Positions 48,213-60,500 of a DNA stretch of 64,000 nucleotides are shown piece by piece. A program made the translations under genes and the position numbers. The notes beneath the pieces are model-generated. The model saw only the letters and a program-made list of their open reading frames with translations. It had not been told where the DNA came from and searched no databases. Each line of letters begins with the position of its first letter. The first letter of the stretch is position 1. Source of the DNA: Portulaca oleracea (lineage: Eukaryota > Streptophyta > Magnoliopsida > Caryophyllales > Portulacaceae); assembly GCA_029582165.1 (NCBI GenBank), contig CM055883.1, positions 20,244,501 through 20,308,500 of the forward strand, in the 5' to 3' direction.

Positions 48213-49217
48213 CATTGAAACATACTACAACTCATCAATCTTTACATATTCCTCAAAATTTTTTTTTTTTTTTAAAAAGCATCACAATAGCTATTACACA
48301 AAAACAGTAACCACACAATTAAAACTAGATTAATAAATAATAATTCATTATTTCTCTCACTCAATATTTTATATACTAAAGCTTCCCTAATTTACCAACA
48401 ATTCATTTACAGTAGTAGCAAGTAAATTAATTCATGTATGTTACAAAAATCTAAATCATTAGTTGCACCACCCAAAATAATTGATCAGTTACAAAAATAA
48501 TTATGAATAATAGTAATTGCAATCACTCATTTATATTCTTATGTTCCTGTACACTTCTATATATATCTTAATTTTTCTACTGTTCACAAATCATATTATC
48601 AAGGTAATGACATTGCTTTTTAAACTACTCTGAAATTTTCTTATTATGTTATTCAGTTCAATGTTAAAATATATTGCATTTGTAAGTGACAATTATTTTT
48701 CCATGTAATTCTGGCGGCAAATACTAAGAGCGTCTCCACAAGTTGACCACATTCACCCAAAGTATTCTTCCCTTTAAGGTAATACTTCTCCCAGTGCTTA
48801 TTATACTCTTTCTGGTACCTTTATGCCTTTATCATCATTAACTTTTCCTTCACATAAATGATTTTATTATACTTATTTTAATATAATAAAACAAAAAGAG
48901 TATAATAAGTTTCGTTTTAATTTTTTTTCATGCAAGTTCAATATTTCTTTTCTACCTTCCACCATCATTAAACCTAAACCCTAATAAAAAATAAAAAAAT
49001 AAAAAATAAAAAAACACCACCACCTTTTCACTCTTTTCTCCTCTGTTGTAAAGTAAAACATATAACGAATTTAATTTTAAAAAAGGATTCCCCCTAACCC
49101 AATATTAACATTGTTTAGTTCAAATCAAAATTCACTATTTCAGAAAAGAAAATCCTTAAGAAAATGTTTGGGAAAAAAAGGGACGAAGAAGACAACGGGA
49201 AGAAATGAAAGAATAAC
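48213..49217. other. AT-rich intergenic DNA, no gene seen
   Basis: Only short ORFs and A/T runs; no transposon ends recognised. Confidence 0.5.
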
Positions 49218-49220
49218 TTA

Positions 49221-50101
<881 letters not shown>

Positions 50102-50104
50102 TTA

Positions 50105-51206
50105 CTTATTAAAAAATAAATAAATATACGAGCTGAGTAAATTTATTTTGAAATCAATCTTGAAGATTCAAATTCGCCGAAAATAACTTAAACTAAATAA
50201 TGAACATGCATTCAGTGATTCTCAAATTAACATACAAATTCAACTTTAATTCAACTAAATAGAAAAAATTAAAACGAAAACAAGATCTTGAAAAAAATAA
50301 TTGAAATTCGACTAAAATAATCTTGTGTAATTGTTGCCACATTTTTTAAATTGCATGAAATAATTTTAACACCCTTAATACATGTATACAACCGAAACTT
50401 TGGTAAGAAAAACATAAGAAATTTCGATCTAAAAAAATTTAGGTTTGTTGACAATAGTCATTTTGAAATCCCACTAAGTTTTGAAATCACAATTTGACAT
50501 GCATTGAACCAACACTTAGATATGAAAACCACAAGAAAATGAAAATTTAATTGGAAATTTCTAAACGAATTTAGTACCAAAAATGTCCAGAAATTGTTTA
50601 TAAAAAAGTGGAGGGCAAAAAACTTTAATTCAACTAAAAAGGAATAATTGAAACGTAACATAGACTGAAAAATACAAAGCTTATAAAGATTTTTTTGGAT
50701 CGTTTCTGCCACCTCTACTCCTTCATTGGCCGCATCTGAAGCTTTTAATACACAAACTTCAACCTTCTCTTCTAATCTCAGCCCTTCAACCATAATTGAC
50801 TTCATTAGTGCTAATTGATTTGAGAGCTTCAAGATTCATCATGGTGTATCTAGCAAAAGAGGGGAAAAAGACAATGAAATAGAGAGAAAAGGTAACTCTA
50901 AAATCAGTTTGTGTTCTTTTTGATACCTGGAGAGATAGATGAGGGTATAAGAATGGGTGAGAAATAGCAAAAGAGAGGGAGATCTATAAAGAGATATTTT
51001 TTTATTAAAAAAATGATAGATGTCGGCTGGTAGAAAGAGAAAGAGAGAGAGAGAGAGATCTATAAAGAGAGGATTTTTTTATTAAAAAAAAATTGTAGTC
51101 GGTAGATTTTTGTTATAGGAGATTGTGAAGTGGAAAAACTAGATATGAAAAACCCTGTTTTACGTTTTGGATAAACAAAAAAAAAAAACAACACTGTTTT
51201 AGTATA
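50105..51206. other. AT-rich intergenic DNA with one possible coding fragment
   Basis: The minus-strand ORF from 50832 opens with MKLSNQLALMKSIMVEGLRL and a further 30 or so coiled-coil-like residues, then becomes low-complexity AT translation after about 50690. The first 48 codons could be an exon of an unknown gene, but no homology is recognised. A (GA)n run lies at about 51040-51057. Confidence 0.3.
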
Positions 51207-51452
51207 CTACCTACGTTCCTAATTGTTTATCACAAAAATTAACTCATCAAAACTAATAAATATAGGGAACGAGGTAAAAAATTTAAATTACCAAAAATAC
51301 CCTAATAATACCCTTGAAATTAGGTAAATGATTTATTTATTAGGCGTAGAATTGGTATTATGATTGTTAGAAATGTAAAAGTTAGGTAATTTGACAAATA
51401 AAAAGAGACAAGGTGGTTATAAAATTTCACAATCATTTGGGGACGGAAGGAG
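51207..51452. mobile_element. Stowaway-like MITE
   Basis: It starts CTACCTACGTTCCTAATTGT after TA and ends ATTTGGGGACGGAAGGAG, the inverse of the Stowaway consensus CTCCCTCCGTCCC. The right TA is changed to TG. Length is 246 bp. Confidence 0.7.
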
Positions 51453-51796
51453 TGGAAAAATATGAAAATTCACCCATTATAAATTAATTAAGCATAATTA
51501 TGAAAAACATTTTCTTTATCGAGGAACTTTTAATCACAATCAATCACTCAACCTTTTTAAAAAAATATGATTAAATTTAGTAATCTATCTTCTAGAGAGT
51601 ACCTTGGAAATTTATAGCTTTATCCCATGCATATTAAAGAATAAAAGAGGAAAAGACAATACAATGAAGGGGGAGACTCAGCTTTCAAAAATGGGTACAA
51701 CTGTCGTAGTGCACAATTGTCGTGTCACAGTGCATAATGTGCCAAGGAGTGTTTACAGCCTACGATAGGAAAGGAGAAGTAGATTTGTTTGGATTC

Positions 51797-52983
51797 TGAA
51801 CCGTATCGGGTTCAGTATCGAGTTCGGTGCCAAGCTTTCATAGCCGGGATTATGGATAAAGATAAGGTGGATGAAATCACGAATCGTCATCACCGGACTA
51901 AAACCGCTCACCCACTCGTTTTCAGGAATCGTTACACCTTTACAAAAGGCGGGGTGGTGAGCATCACACTATCGTGGCCTCGGCGAGCCATCCTTGTTGG
52001 AGTAAGGAGAGGCTCAGGACTTGTCAACGACCATGGAGGCCTCGGGACCGGATTGGGTCATCTCGGGAATGAAGGGCGAGGTGGTATCAAGTCTCGGAAG
52101 TAACTCAAGTTAATAACTTGCAAGGGGGAAGGTGATCAAAGGTTCGAAATACACGTTCCTTCACTATTTGGGTCATAATTCCTTCAATACAACTCCGACG
52201 GGTCTCAAATTTTGGGAGTTTATAGTACACACTGAGAGCTTTCCAACTATATATTATGGGCCTGAAACGGAGTTTGGATGAAGAAGTTATGCGCGTTAGA
52301 AGTCGGCAGGGAAAAGCTGCCAGAAGGCTGACTCGCCCAAGCCAGCTGGTGGCTCGCCCGAGCCAGCTTTCTGTCGCGCCCGCGACTCCCTGGTCGCGCC
52401 CGCAACCCCTCATGGCCAGCGACTAGACATAGCAAACAGGCGACTGACTCGCCCGAGCCATCCTTCTGTGATGGACGCACTATTTCGTAATTTTGTTCTG
52501 TTTTTAACCTAAATTCCTATTTAGTATAAATAGCTTGTTTTTCCTCTTTTCCAGGCAATTAATGTTTATGAATGATTTGCTATTGCAAAGTTGGGGTTTT
52601 CTCCCTTTTCTCTCAAAAATCTTGTTGTTACTTTATCCATTTGTTAATGGTGGTGTTAGCAAGTCATTCCTTTATTGATCATTTGGTGGATGCTTCCTTT
52701 ATGATGGTCATGGTGGGGTGCTAGGCTTTGGTGGTGGACTACCTTTATCCAAGGTCATATCCAATCCCATTTGGTGTTCAAGGTTCATGTCTTGGTTGAT
52801 TTGATTATTATTCAAGTTCATGATTAATATTGTGATGATTCAAGCATGGTTGTTTGAAGTGTGCTTCATTCCCTCTCTATTCTATTGATTATGGATCGTC
52901 AAGTGGACTTCTCTCATCTTCTCTCAAAGAACTACTCAAGCTAAGTCTATTATTTAATCCACCGCGCATCGGGAACCGCTCCA
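51797..52983 (+). mobile_element. 5' LTR of the non-autonomous element
   Basis: TGAACCGTATCGGG ... GGGAACCGCTCCA. A 102-codon frame is open from the TG end (EPYRVQYRVRCQAF... FRNRYTFTKGGVVSITL). GGCTCGCCCGAGCC-type dyads lie at 52325-52460 and a TATA box is at 52525. Confidence 0.9.
52525..52533 (+). promoter_or_regulatory. LTR TATA box
   Basis: TATAAATAG follows the GC-rich dyad array. The same box recurs at 55059-55067 and 62487-62495 and inverted in the LTRs at 43254 and 56338, so it probably marks the retroelement promoter. Confidence 0.7.
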
Positions 52984-52985
52984 TC

Positions 52986-52997
52986 TGGTATCAGAGC
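52986..52997 (+). other. Primer-binding site of the non-autonomous element
   Basis: TGGTATCAGAGC starts two bases after the LTR and is complementary to the 3' end of plant initiator tRNA-Met. Confidence 0.9.
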
Positions 52998-53335
52998 CCA
53001 AGGTTTTTCATCTAGCTTGAGTTTTTTCATTGTTCTTGTTAGTGTGTTCTCTAGTGTTGATTTTTGTGGACTGTATGCAAATATTGGTGATCCCTATTCC
53101 CTTTGCAATCCAAGAGTATTGGAATACTTTGTATTGTGTTTGTATTTGGTGTTTTTGATGCATATTGGGGCTTTGAGGAAGAGTTGGAAATTTGTCCCCG
53201 CAAGGTGTTCGATAAAAAGCCTAAGTGAGAAAAACACAAAGAACCCTTAGCCAAACAAAAGCCAACAACAAAAAAAAACCCCCAAACTCTACAAAATATT
53301 CCCAAACACATACTGTCCCTCACCCTTCCTTCGAT

Positions 53336-54586
53336 ATGGATGGTGAAAATAATTCCAATCGGAAGGAATCAAGCCAACGCCAAAGTCCTCGAGTTCAAAC
53401 TGTCGAGAATCGAATCACCGCCTACGAGGACCGACTCTCCGCCTACGAGAACCGGTTCTCCACCATCGAGCAGACTCTTGAGAACCTTAAGGTCAAAGTG
53501 AATAACCTAGCCCAAGAGTATCAAAGACGACCCCGAGATGAACATCGTAGACCCGCACGAAGTCCTATCCGTCCTCCTCCCACCTACGAGTCGAGTGACG
53601 ATGATAGAGGTTCGCTTCGACACCATCGTCGACGGGAAACTATTGAGGAGCCATTCTACTATTCCCCACTAACGACCGTCAAGTCCCGGTAGTGTGTCAA
53701 ATGTCGGCGTGTGGGACACGATTCTTTGCAATGTCCAACAATGGTTATGGTTGAAGCTTGGATTGAGGAATCATTTGGTGTGGAGGAAAAAACTAGTGAC
53801 ATGATGGAGGAAGTTAAAGAGCGAAACCTCACTTCCCCACTTGAAAAGTTTGAGGAGTTTGAGAAAAGGGAAGAACAAGAGGTGATGAAAGAAATCCATC
53901 TCATGGCAAGTGAAAGAGAGCTCCTTGAGCTTGTTGAGGTCCAAGAAGAGTTCTTAAAGGAGGAGGCGCCAATTCAAGAGCTTCCACAAGAGGAGGTCAT
54001 ACACTATCAACCAAGCAAGGCAATCCTTGAGCCGAGATTGATGGAAAGTAAGGTCCATTATGATTACCTCAACATTAATCTTTCTTGTGATGAATATCTT
54101 GTTGAGTTCAACAAGATAATTAATGCTAGGATTGAAAGAGGAAGCTACTACGAAGAAGAGACAACCCCGGCCCTCTTCAAGAATCGCTACTCATTCAAGA
54201 AAGGAGGAGTTCTTAGTGTAGCCATGCTTGGGGTTTTAGGAAGTCTCTACATTGGAATACAAAGTCATGGAGGATGCATTGATTTTAACCCCCAAGAGTT
54301 GAGGGCAACTCTTCTTCAAGAGGGGGAGTATGAACCGTGTCAGGTTCAGTATCGGGTTCGGTGCCAAGCTTTCATAGTCAGGATTGTGGTTAAAGATATG
54401 GTGGATGAAATCACGACTCGTCATCACCGCACGAAAACCGCTCACCCACTCGTTTTCAGGAATCGTTACACCTTTACAAAAGGTGGGGTGGTGAGCATCA
54501 CACTATCGTGGCCTCGGCGAGCCATCCTTGTTGGAGTAAGGAGAGGCTGGGGACTTGTCAACGACCTTAGACGCCTCGAGACCTGA
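53336..54586 (+). pseudogene. Gag-like protein of the non-autonomous element (one in-frame UAG)
   Basis: The ATG at 53336 (MDGENNSNRKESSQRQSPRV) matches the start of element B's Gag (MDGHGDSDREEPSHRRSFRV). A coiled-coil stretch (about residues 22-62) and an Arg/Pro-rich linker lead to a TAG at 53690-53692. The same frame resumes at once with a perfect knuckle, CVKCRRVGHDSLQC. Then comes an acidic Glu-rich segment (KFEEFEKREEQEVMKEI) and FKNRYSFKKGGVLSVAML at about 54173-54232. The frame crosses the PPT (LLQEGEYEP) and enters the 3' LTR, with a second copy of the module (FRNRYTFTKGGVVSITL), stopping at 54584-54586. The Gag capsid domain of element B is missing. Whether the UAG is read through or is a mutation is unknown. 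Confidence 0.7.
54317..54330 (+). other. Polypurine tract of the non-autonomous element
   Basis: CAAGAGGGGGAGTA lies directly before the TG of the 3' LTR. It is part of the reading frame. Element B has AAGAAGGGGAGGA in the same place (61958-61970). Confidence 0.8.
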
Positions 54587-55517
54587 TTGGGTCGTCTCGG
54601 GAATGAAGGGCGAGGTGGTATCAAGTCTCGGAAGTAACTCAAGTTAATAACTTGCAAGGGGGAAGGCGATCAAAGGTTCGAAATACACGTGCCTTCACTA
54701 TTTGGGTCATAACTCCTTCAATACAACTCTGATGAGTCTCAAATTTTGGGAGCTTATAGTACATATTGATAGCTTTCCAAAAATATCTTACGGGTCTAAA
54801 ACAGAGTCCGGATGAAGAAGTTATGCGCGTTGGAAGTCGGTAGGGAAAAACTGCCAGAAGACTGACTCACCCGAGCCAGCTGGTGGCTCGCCCGAGCCAG
54901 CTTTCTGTCGCGCCCCCGACTCCCTGGTCGCGCCCGCAACCCCTCCTGGCCAGCTACTAGACATAGGGAACAGGCGACTGACTCGCCCGAGCCATCCTTC
55001 TGTGATGGACGCGCTGTTTCGTAATTTTGTTATGTTTTTAACCTAAATTGTTGTTTAGTATAAATAGCTCGTTTTTCCTCTTTTCCAGGCAGCTAATGTT
55101 TATGAATTATTTGCTAATGCAAAGTTGGGGTTTTCTCCCTTTTCTCTCAAAAATCTTGTTGTTACTTTATCCATTTGTTAATGGTGGTGTTAGCAAGTCA
55201 TTCCTTTATTGATCATTTGGTGGATGTTTCCTTTATGATGGTCATGGTGGGGTGCTAGGCTTTGGTGGTTGACTACCTTTATCCAAGGTCATATCCAATC
55301 CCATTTGGTGTTCAAGGTTCATGTCTTGGTTGATTTGATTATTATTCAAGTTCATGGTTAATATTGTGATGATTCAAGCATGGTTGTTTGAAGTGTGCTT
55401 CATTCCCTCTCTATTCTATTGATTATGGATCCTCAAGTGGACTTCTCTCATCTTCTCTCCAAGAACTACTCAAGCTAAGTCTATTATTTAATCCACCGCG
55501 CATCGGGAACCGCTCCA
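54331..55517 (+). mobile_element. 3' LTR of the non-autonomous element
   Basis: TGAACCGTGTCAGG ... GGGAACCGCTCCA, the same length as the 5' LTR, with scattered substitutions. TATA box at 55059-55067. Confidence 0.9.
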
Positions 55518-55522
55518 AATTC

Positions 55523-56332
55523 ACTTGATAAGAAAAAAAGGTAGGTAATAGGTTTGTAAATTAATTGACTAATAGGTCCAAATTTAATATATTTTGTTTT
55601 AAATTTATTGAAATAAAGATCAATGGAATGTAATGGAACAAAATGGTAGTAAAATCTTTGATAATATGTGTTTAGTTAATTATAGGAATAGAATCAAAAT
55701 TTTTATTATGTCATGTTCTTTAGAGTGATAGGATCAAATTAAGTTTGGCGAGGTAAAAAAAGGAAAGGTAAGGATACAATTTTGACTTTGATTTAAACTT
55801 TTTTTAGGAAATTGGATAAGGTAAGGTAAATTTATGTAATAATAAACCTAACTTATAACTATAAAGAACAGGGATATAACAAAGTAAAATAATTACAGTT
55901 TGTAAATCAAATTATCAAATTCTACCCAACTGCGCCTTACCTCTAAATTAATTTTATATTTTCCAGAAAATTGAAATTTAAATAAAATTTAGGAAAAGGT
56001 CATGTTCATTTGTCTTATTACTAGCCATAAGAGAGCACGCGATGCGCGCGGTAAATATAAAAAGCACTCTATAACATTATAAAGGAAATGTAATATAATA
56101 GGAAAAAAGTAGCATACCGCAAACTTCAATTTGACAATGACCTTCAAATAGTTTGTCATAGAACATGATGCATGCTCATTGAAACAGTGGGAATGAAGGT
56201 GAAGAATGCCACTACCTAATCGTATCATATTCCTTATACCACGCAATTTGATCTGTTACAAGTTTACAAGCCCAAGAGTGAGCTCAGTAATGTCAGGAAA
56301 CAAAGAGGTTGGGGTCCTTCCATTATGATTAT
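55523..56332. other. Intergenic DNA between two LTR elements; no gene seen
   Basis: AT-rich with a CpG-rich patch at 56030-56052 (GCACGCGATGCGCGCGG). There is no credible ORF. Confidence 0.5.
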
Positions 56333-56337
56333 AGAAG

Positions 56338-57151
56338 TGGAGCGTGGCGTGGTGGGAGAGAATGTAGACTAGCTTGAGAGACTTGAATCAACAATCTAAC
56401 AATAGCTTGGACACCCAAAAGGATTGGATATGACTTTGGATAAAGGAGATTCCACTACCAAAGCCTAGCATCCCACCATGACCATCATAAAGGATTAATC
56501 CACCAAATGATCAATAAAGAGATGACTTGCAAACACCACCATTAATTAATGGATAAAGTAAAGCAAGATTTTGAGGGAAAAGGGAGAAACCCTAACCAAT
56601 GCATAAGCATATTCATTAATCAGTCCAAAGTTGCTGGAAAAACTTGATAACCAGCTATTTATACTAAACCAGAAATTAAGTTAAAACAAAGTAAAAACTG
56701 CGTCCTCAAGAACGATGGCTCGGGCGAGCCATAGGACGGCTCGGGCGAGCAGGCCTTCTGCCTGCAGCAAGTCGTCGCTGGGCGGAAGGTCGCGTGCGCA
56801 ACAAAACCAGGCAGAAGCTTGGCTCGGGCGAGCCAATGAGTGGCTCGGGCGAGCAGGCTCTCTGATGCTACGTCCCTGCCTTGATTTTATTGTTCCCGGG
56901 TTCTAAACACTCGCACCCCGATACCTTCTATTCTCTAGTCTCGAGACGGCCCGGTCCAGTCCCGAGGCCTCCGGGGTCGGTGTTGTGGGCGGGCCCCCCC
57001 CTAAGGAGCCCCGGGGCCCATCCATTGGATGGCCGAGACTAGCCTCCCAACTCCAGAGGTGATCGGAAATTGTAACTCAAGGTTCGAGTTGGTCGAAGCG
57101 GCTCGCTTGGCAAAGATCACCAGAGTGGAGAATGGAACCCGGACCTCTTCA
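56338..57151 (-). mobile_element. Inverted LTR at the left end of element B
   Basis: It begins TGGAGCGTGGCG and ends ACCCGGACCTCTTCA, the exact inverse of the 3' LTR's two ends. It is 814 bp against 842 bp for the right LTR; the difference includes a partial duplication of the GGCTCGGGCGAGC dyad region. The TATA box is inverted at about 56657. Confidence 0.9.
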
Positions 57152-57181
57152 TCTCATTCTCTCCTACCGCGCCACGCTCCA
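57152..57181 (+). mobile_element. Residual 3' tip of the original 5' LTR
   Basis: CATTCTCTCCTACCGCGCCA and the following CGCTCCA match the last 27 bases of the 3' LTR (one mismatch) in the normal orientation, directly before the primer site. Confidence 0.8.
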
Positions 57182-57183
57182 TT

Positions 57184-57195
57184 TGGTATCAGAGC
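57184..57195 (+). other. Primer-binding site of element B
   Basis: TGGTATCAGAGC, initiator tRNA-Met type, two bases after the LTR tip. Confidence 0.9.
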
Positions 57196-57531
57196 ACAAG
57201 GTTATTCATCTAGCTTGAGTTTTCCATTGTTCTTACTAGTTTGTTCTCTATTGTTGGGTTTTTGGTATTTTGATTGAAATATTGGTGTTCCCCAACCCTT
57301 GTGACTCCAAGTGTGTTGTAGAAATTGTTATTGCTATTGTGTTTGTTGATTTTGATGCATATCGAAGCTTGGAGGAAGAGTTGGAAAATTTGTGCCCTCA
57401 AGGTGTTCGATAAAATGCCCAAGTGAGAAAAACACAAAGAACCCTTAGCCAAACACAAACCAACCACAACAAAACCCCAAAACTCCACAAAAATACCCCA
57501 AACACAATCTGTCCCATACCTTTCCCTCGAT

Positions 57532-60500
57532 ATGGATGGTCACGGTGATTCCGATCGAGAGGAACCTAGCCACCGGAGGAGTTTCCGAGTCCAAGGAATT
57601 GAGGACCGACTCGCCACGATGGACGAGAGGTTCACTTCTCTTGAGAATCGTAACGCCAACATCGAGCGGACTCTTCTGGAGATTGCGGCACAAATGAACA
57701 ATTTGACGGTGCAACGTCAAGGTCAACCACAAGTTGAACGACGGAGGCGAGCACAAAGCCCTATCCGTCCTCTTCTAAACTTTGAGTCGAGTGACGATGC
57801 TAGAGGCTCTCCACGACACCGAATTCGTCGGAATGTGCAAGATCCACTCTCTCGTGACGACTTCCAGGACATTAAAATTGACATTCCCGAATTCAACGGC
57901 TCCACTGACCCGGATGACTACATCGAATGGACCCAATTGATGGATAGGATCGTCGAAACCAAGGAGTATGACGATGAGAAGGCTTATAAGATCGTAAGCT
58001 TGAAACTCACCAAGGCCGCTTCGCTTTGGTTTGAGAATATGAAGTTGCAACGGGCTCGTGAAGGGAAGGCGAGGATTTCTACTTGGACCCGGCTTAAGCA
58101 AGTGATGAATCGCCGCTTTTTACCAAACACTTACCGTCACGACGTTCTGAAGAAGGCATATGCCCTTACCCAGGGCAAACGAACCGTCGGGGAGTACATA
58201 TCGGAATTCGAGCAACTTCTTATCAAAAGTGGTCTCCAGGAACCTGAAGATTAAACCATGATGCGCTTTTTGAATGGCTTGGATTCCACTATCACTAAAA
58301 GGGTCGAGATTCAACCTTACTATTCCCTGGATGAGTTGTGTAGCTTGGCCCTTCGAGTTGAACGACGTCGGAAAGAAAAGGCTCTCGCCAAACTGATTTC
58401 ACGCAACTACTTTCCACCGTCAAACCGTCCTCCTCTTTAATCGGCCACCCCCAAACCTAGTGAGACATCCAAGTTCCCTGCGACACCCCGAACTGATATA
58501 GGGAAGGGACTTGTTGTGGCGTCTCCTACGGGAACCACTCGTCTTGTGGAAGGGAAGAAATGCTTCAAGTGCCATGGATATGGCCACTTCCAGGCTGATT
58601 GCCCGAACCGACGGACCTTGACTCTCAAGGAGGTTCAGGACATTGACGAGGAATTGCAAGGAGCCCAGGATGAGCTTGAATTTATTGTCGAGGATGCATA
58701 CACTAGTGATGAAGGAGAAACCGCAGCTGTTTCGCGTGACCAAGGAGGCGCTCTCGTTTTGAGGCGAGCTTTGCATGTTCAAGAAGCCCCTCTTGACAGA
58801 GCCCAGCGGGAGACTATATCCCAAACACAATGCTTAGTTAGGGGCAAGGTGTGCGAGCTCATCATTGACGGGGGAAGCTGTACTAATGTGGCCTCTACCT
58901 ATATGGTTGACAAATTGGGATTACCCCTATTGCCTCATCCCCGTCCCTATTCGCTGAAATGGCTCAATGACCACGAAGGCATTAAGGTAACCAATCGTGT
59001 CTTAGTGAATTTAACTTTTGGCACTAACTACAAGGACTCTATTGTTTGTGATGTTGTCCCCATGAGCGCGTGTCACGTATTGTTGGGTCGACCGTGGCAA
59101 TTTGACAAGAAGACCACTCATGACGGATTGAAGAATACTTACTCCTTTATCCACGAGGGCAAGAGGGTTAAACTCCTTCCACTAGCACCACATGAAATAT
59201 CACCACCTAAACCTGGGGCGGGAAGTGAGGAGCCCAAACACTTGAGTGAGACACGGGTCGAGCGAGCCCTAAGTAAGGGGAAGGCTATTTTTGCCTTGCT
59301 CCTCTTAGAGGCGAACACATGTGAGGAAGTGAAACCTAAACACCCTCTCGTTGCCCCTCTTCTTGCTGATTTTGGAGATTTGTTCCCCGAAGAGCTCCCA
59401 CCGGGTCTACCTCCTATCCGAGGTATTGAACATCAAATCGACCTTATACCGGGCGCTCCACTCCCCAACAAGGCGGCATATCGGTGCAAACCGCAAGAAA
59501 CAAGGGAGTTACAAAGACAGGTTGACGAGCTTATTTCACGAGGCTATGTTCGAGAGAGTATGAGTCCGTGCTCCGTTCCGGCCCTCCTGGTGCCGAAGAA
59601 AGATGGAACCTTCAGGATGTGTGTAGATAGCCGAGCCATCAACAACATTACCATCAAGTATCGGTACCCTATACCGAGGCTTGATGACATGCTCGATGAA
59701 CTACATGGCTCCTGTATCTTCTCCAAGATTGATCTACGGAGTGGCTACCATCAAATCCGTATGAAGGAAGGCGATGAGTGGAAGACAGCGTTCAAGACAA
59801 AGGGGGGATTATATGAGTGGCTTGTTATGCCATTTGGACTTTCCAACGCCCCGAGCACATTCATGCGTCTTATGAACGAGATGTTGAGACCCTTTATTGG
59901 TAAATTCGTCGTGGTTTATTTCGATGATATTCTAGTATATTCGAGGAGTGAAGCGGAGAATATTGTGCATTTGGAGCGGATGTTCGAGGTTTTGCGGCAA
60001 CAACGGCTTTACGGCAAACTGGAGAAGTGCGAATTTTGCACTCCCCAAGTCACCTTTCTTGGGTATATTGTTTCCGGCACGGGGATTTCTATGGATCCTT
60101 CAAAGGTGGAGGCCATCCGTTCTTGGCCCTCTCCCTCTACCATTACGGAGGTGAGGAGCTTCCACGGTCTTGCTTCGTTCTACCGCCGGTTCATTAAGGG
60201 CTTTAGTACCCTTACCGCCCCTAATACCGAGTGCATGAAGAAGGGCGCCTTTGAGTGGACCCGAGCAGCCCAAGGAGCTTTTGATAAACTGAAATCCCAA
60301 CTTTGTGAAGCTCCGGTCCTTGCTCTCCCGGATTTCACACAAGCCTTCGAAGTTGATTGCGATGCTAGTGGTGTAGGCATTGGAGCCGTGTTGATGCAAA
60401 ACCAACGTCCTATCGCTTATTTCAGTGAGAAACTCAGCGGTTCAAGGAGGAACTATTCCACGTATGATAACGAGTTTTATGCTCTCGTGCGGGCTCTAGA

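Larger units (their letters stand above)
51797..55517 (+). mobile_element. Non-autonomous CRM-related LTR retrotransposon (complete)
   Basis: Two 1,187 bp LTRs (51797-52983 and 54331-55517) flank 1,347 bp of internal DNA with a primer site, a Gag-like ORF and a polypurine tract. Flanks are GATTC (51792-51796) and AATTC (55518-55522), a 5-bp duplication with one mismatch. It lacks protease, RT, RNase H and integrase. The Gag N-terminus, primer site, LTR tail and PPT context match gypsy element B at 56338, the likely autonomous partner family. The LTRs appear very similar to each other, so the insertion is fairly young. Confidence 0.9.

Noticed and set aside
52105..52480. Minus-strand Ser/Arg-rich ORFs in the 5' LTR
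   Set aside because: They are antisense to the dyad array and not shared between LTR copies in frame.
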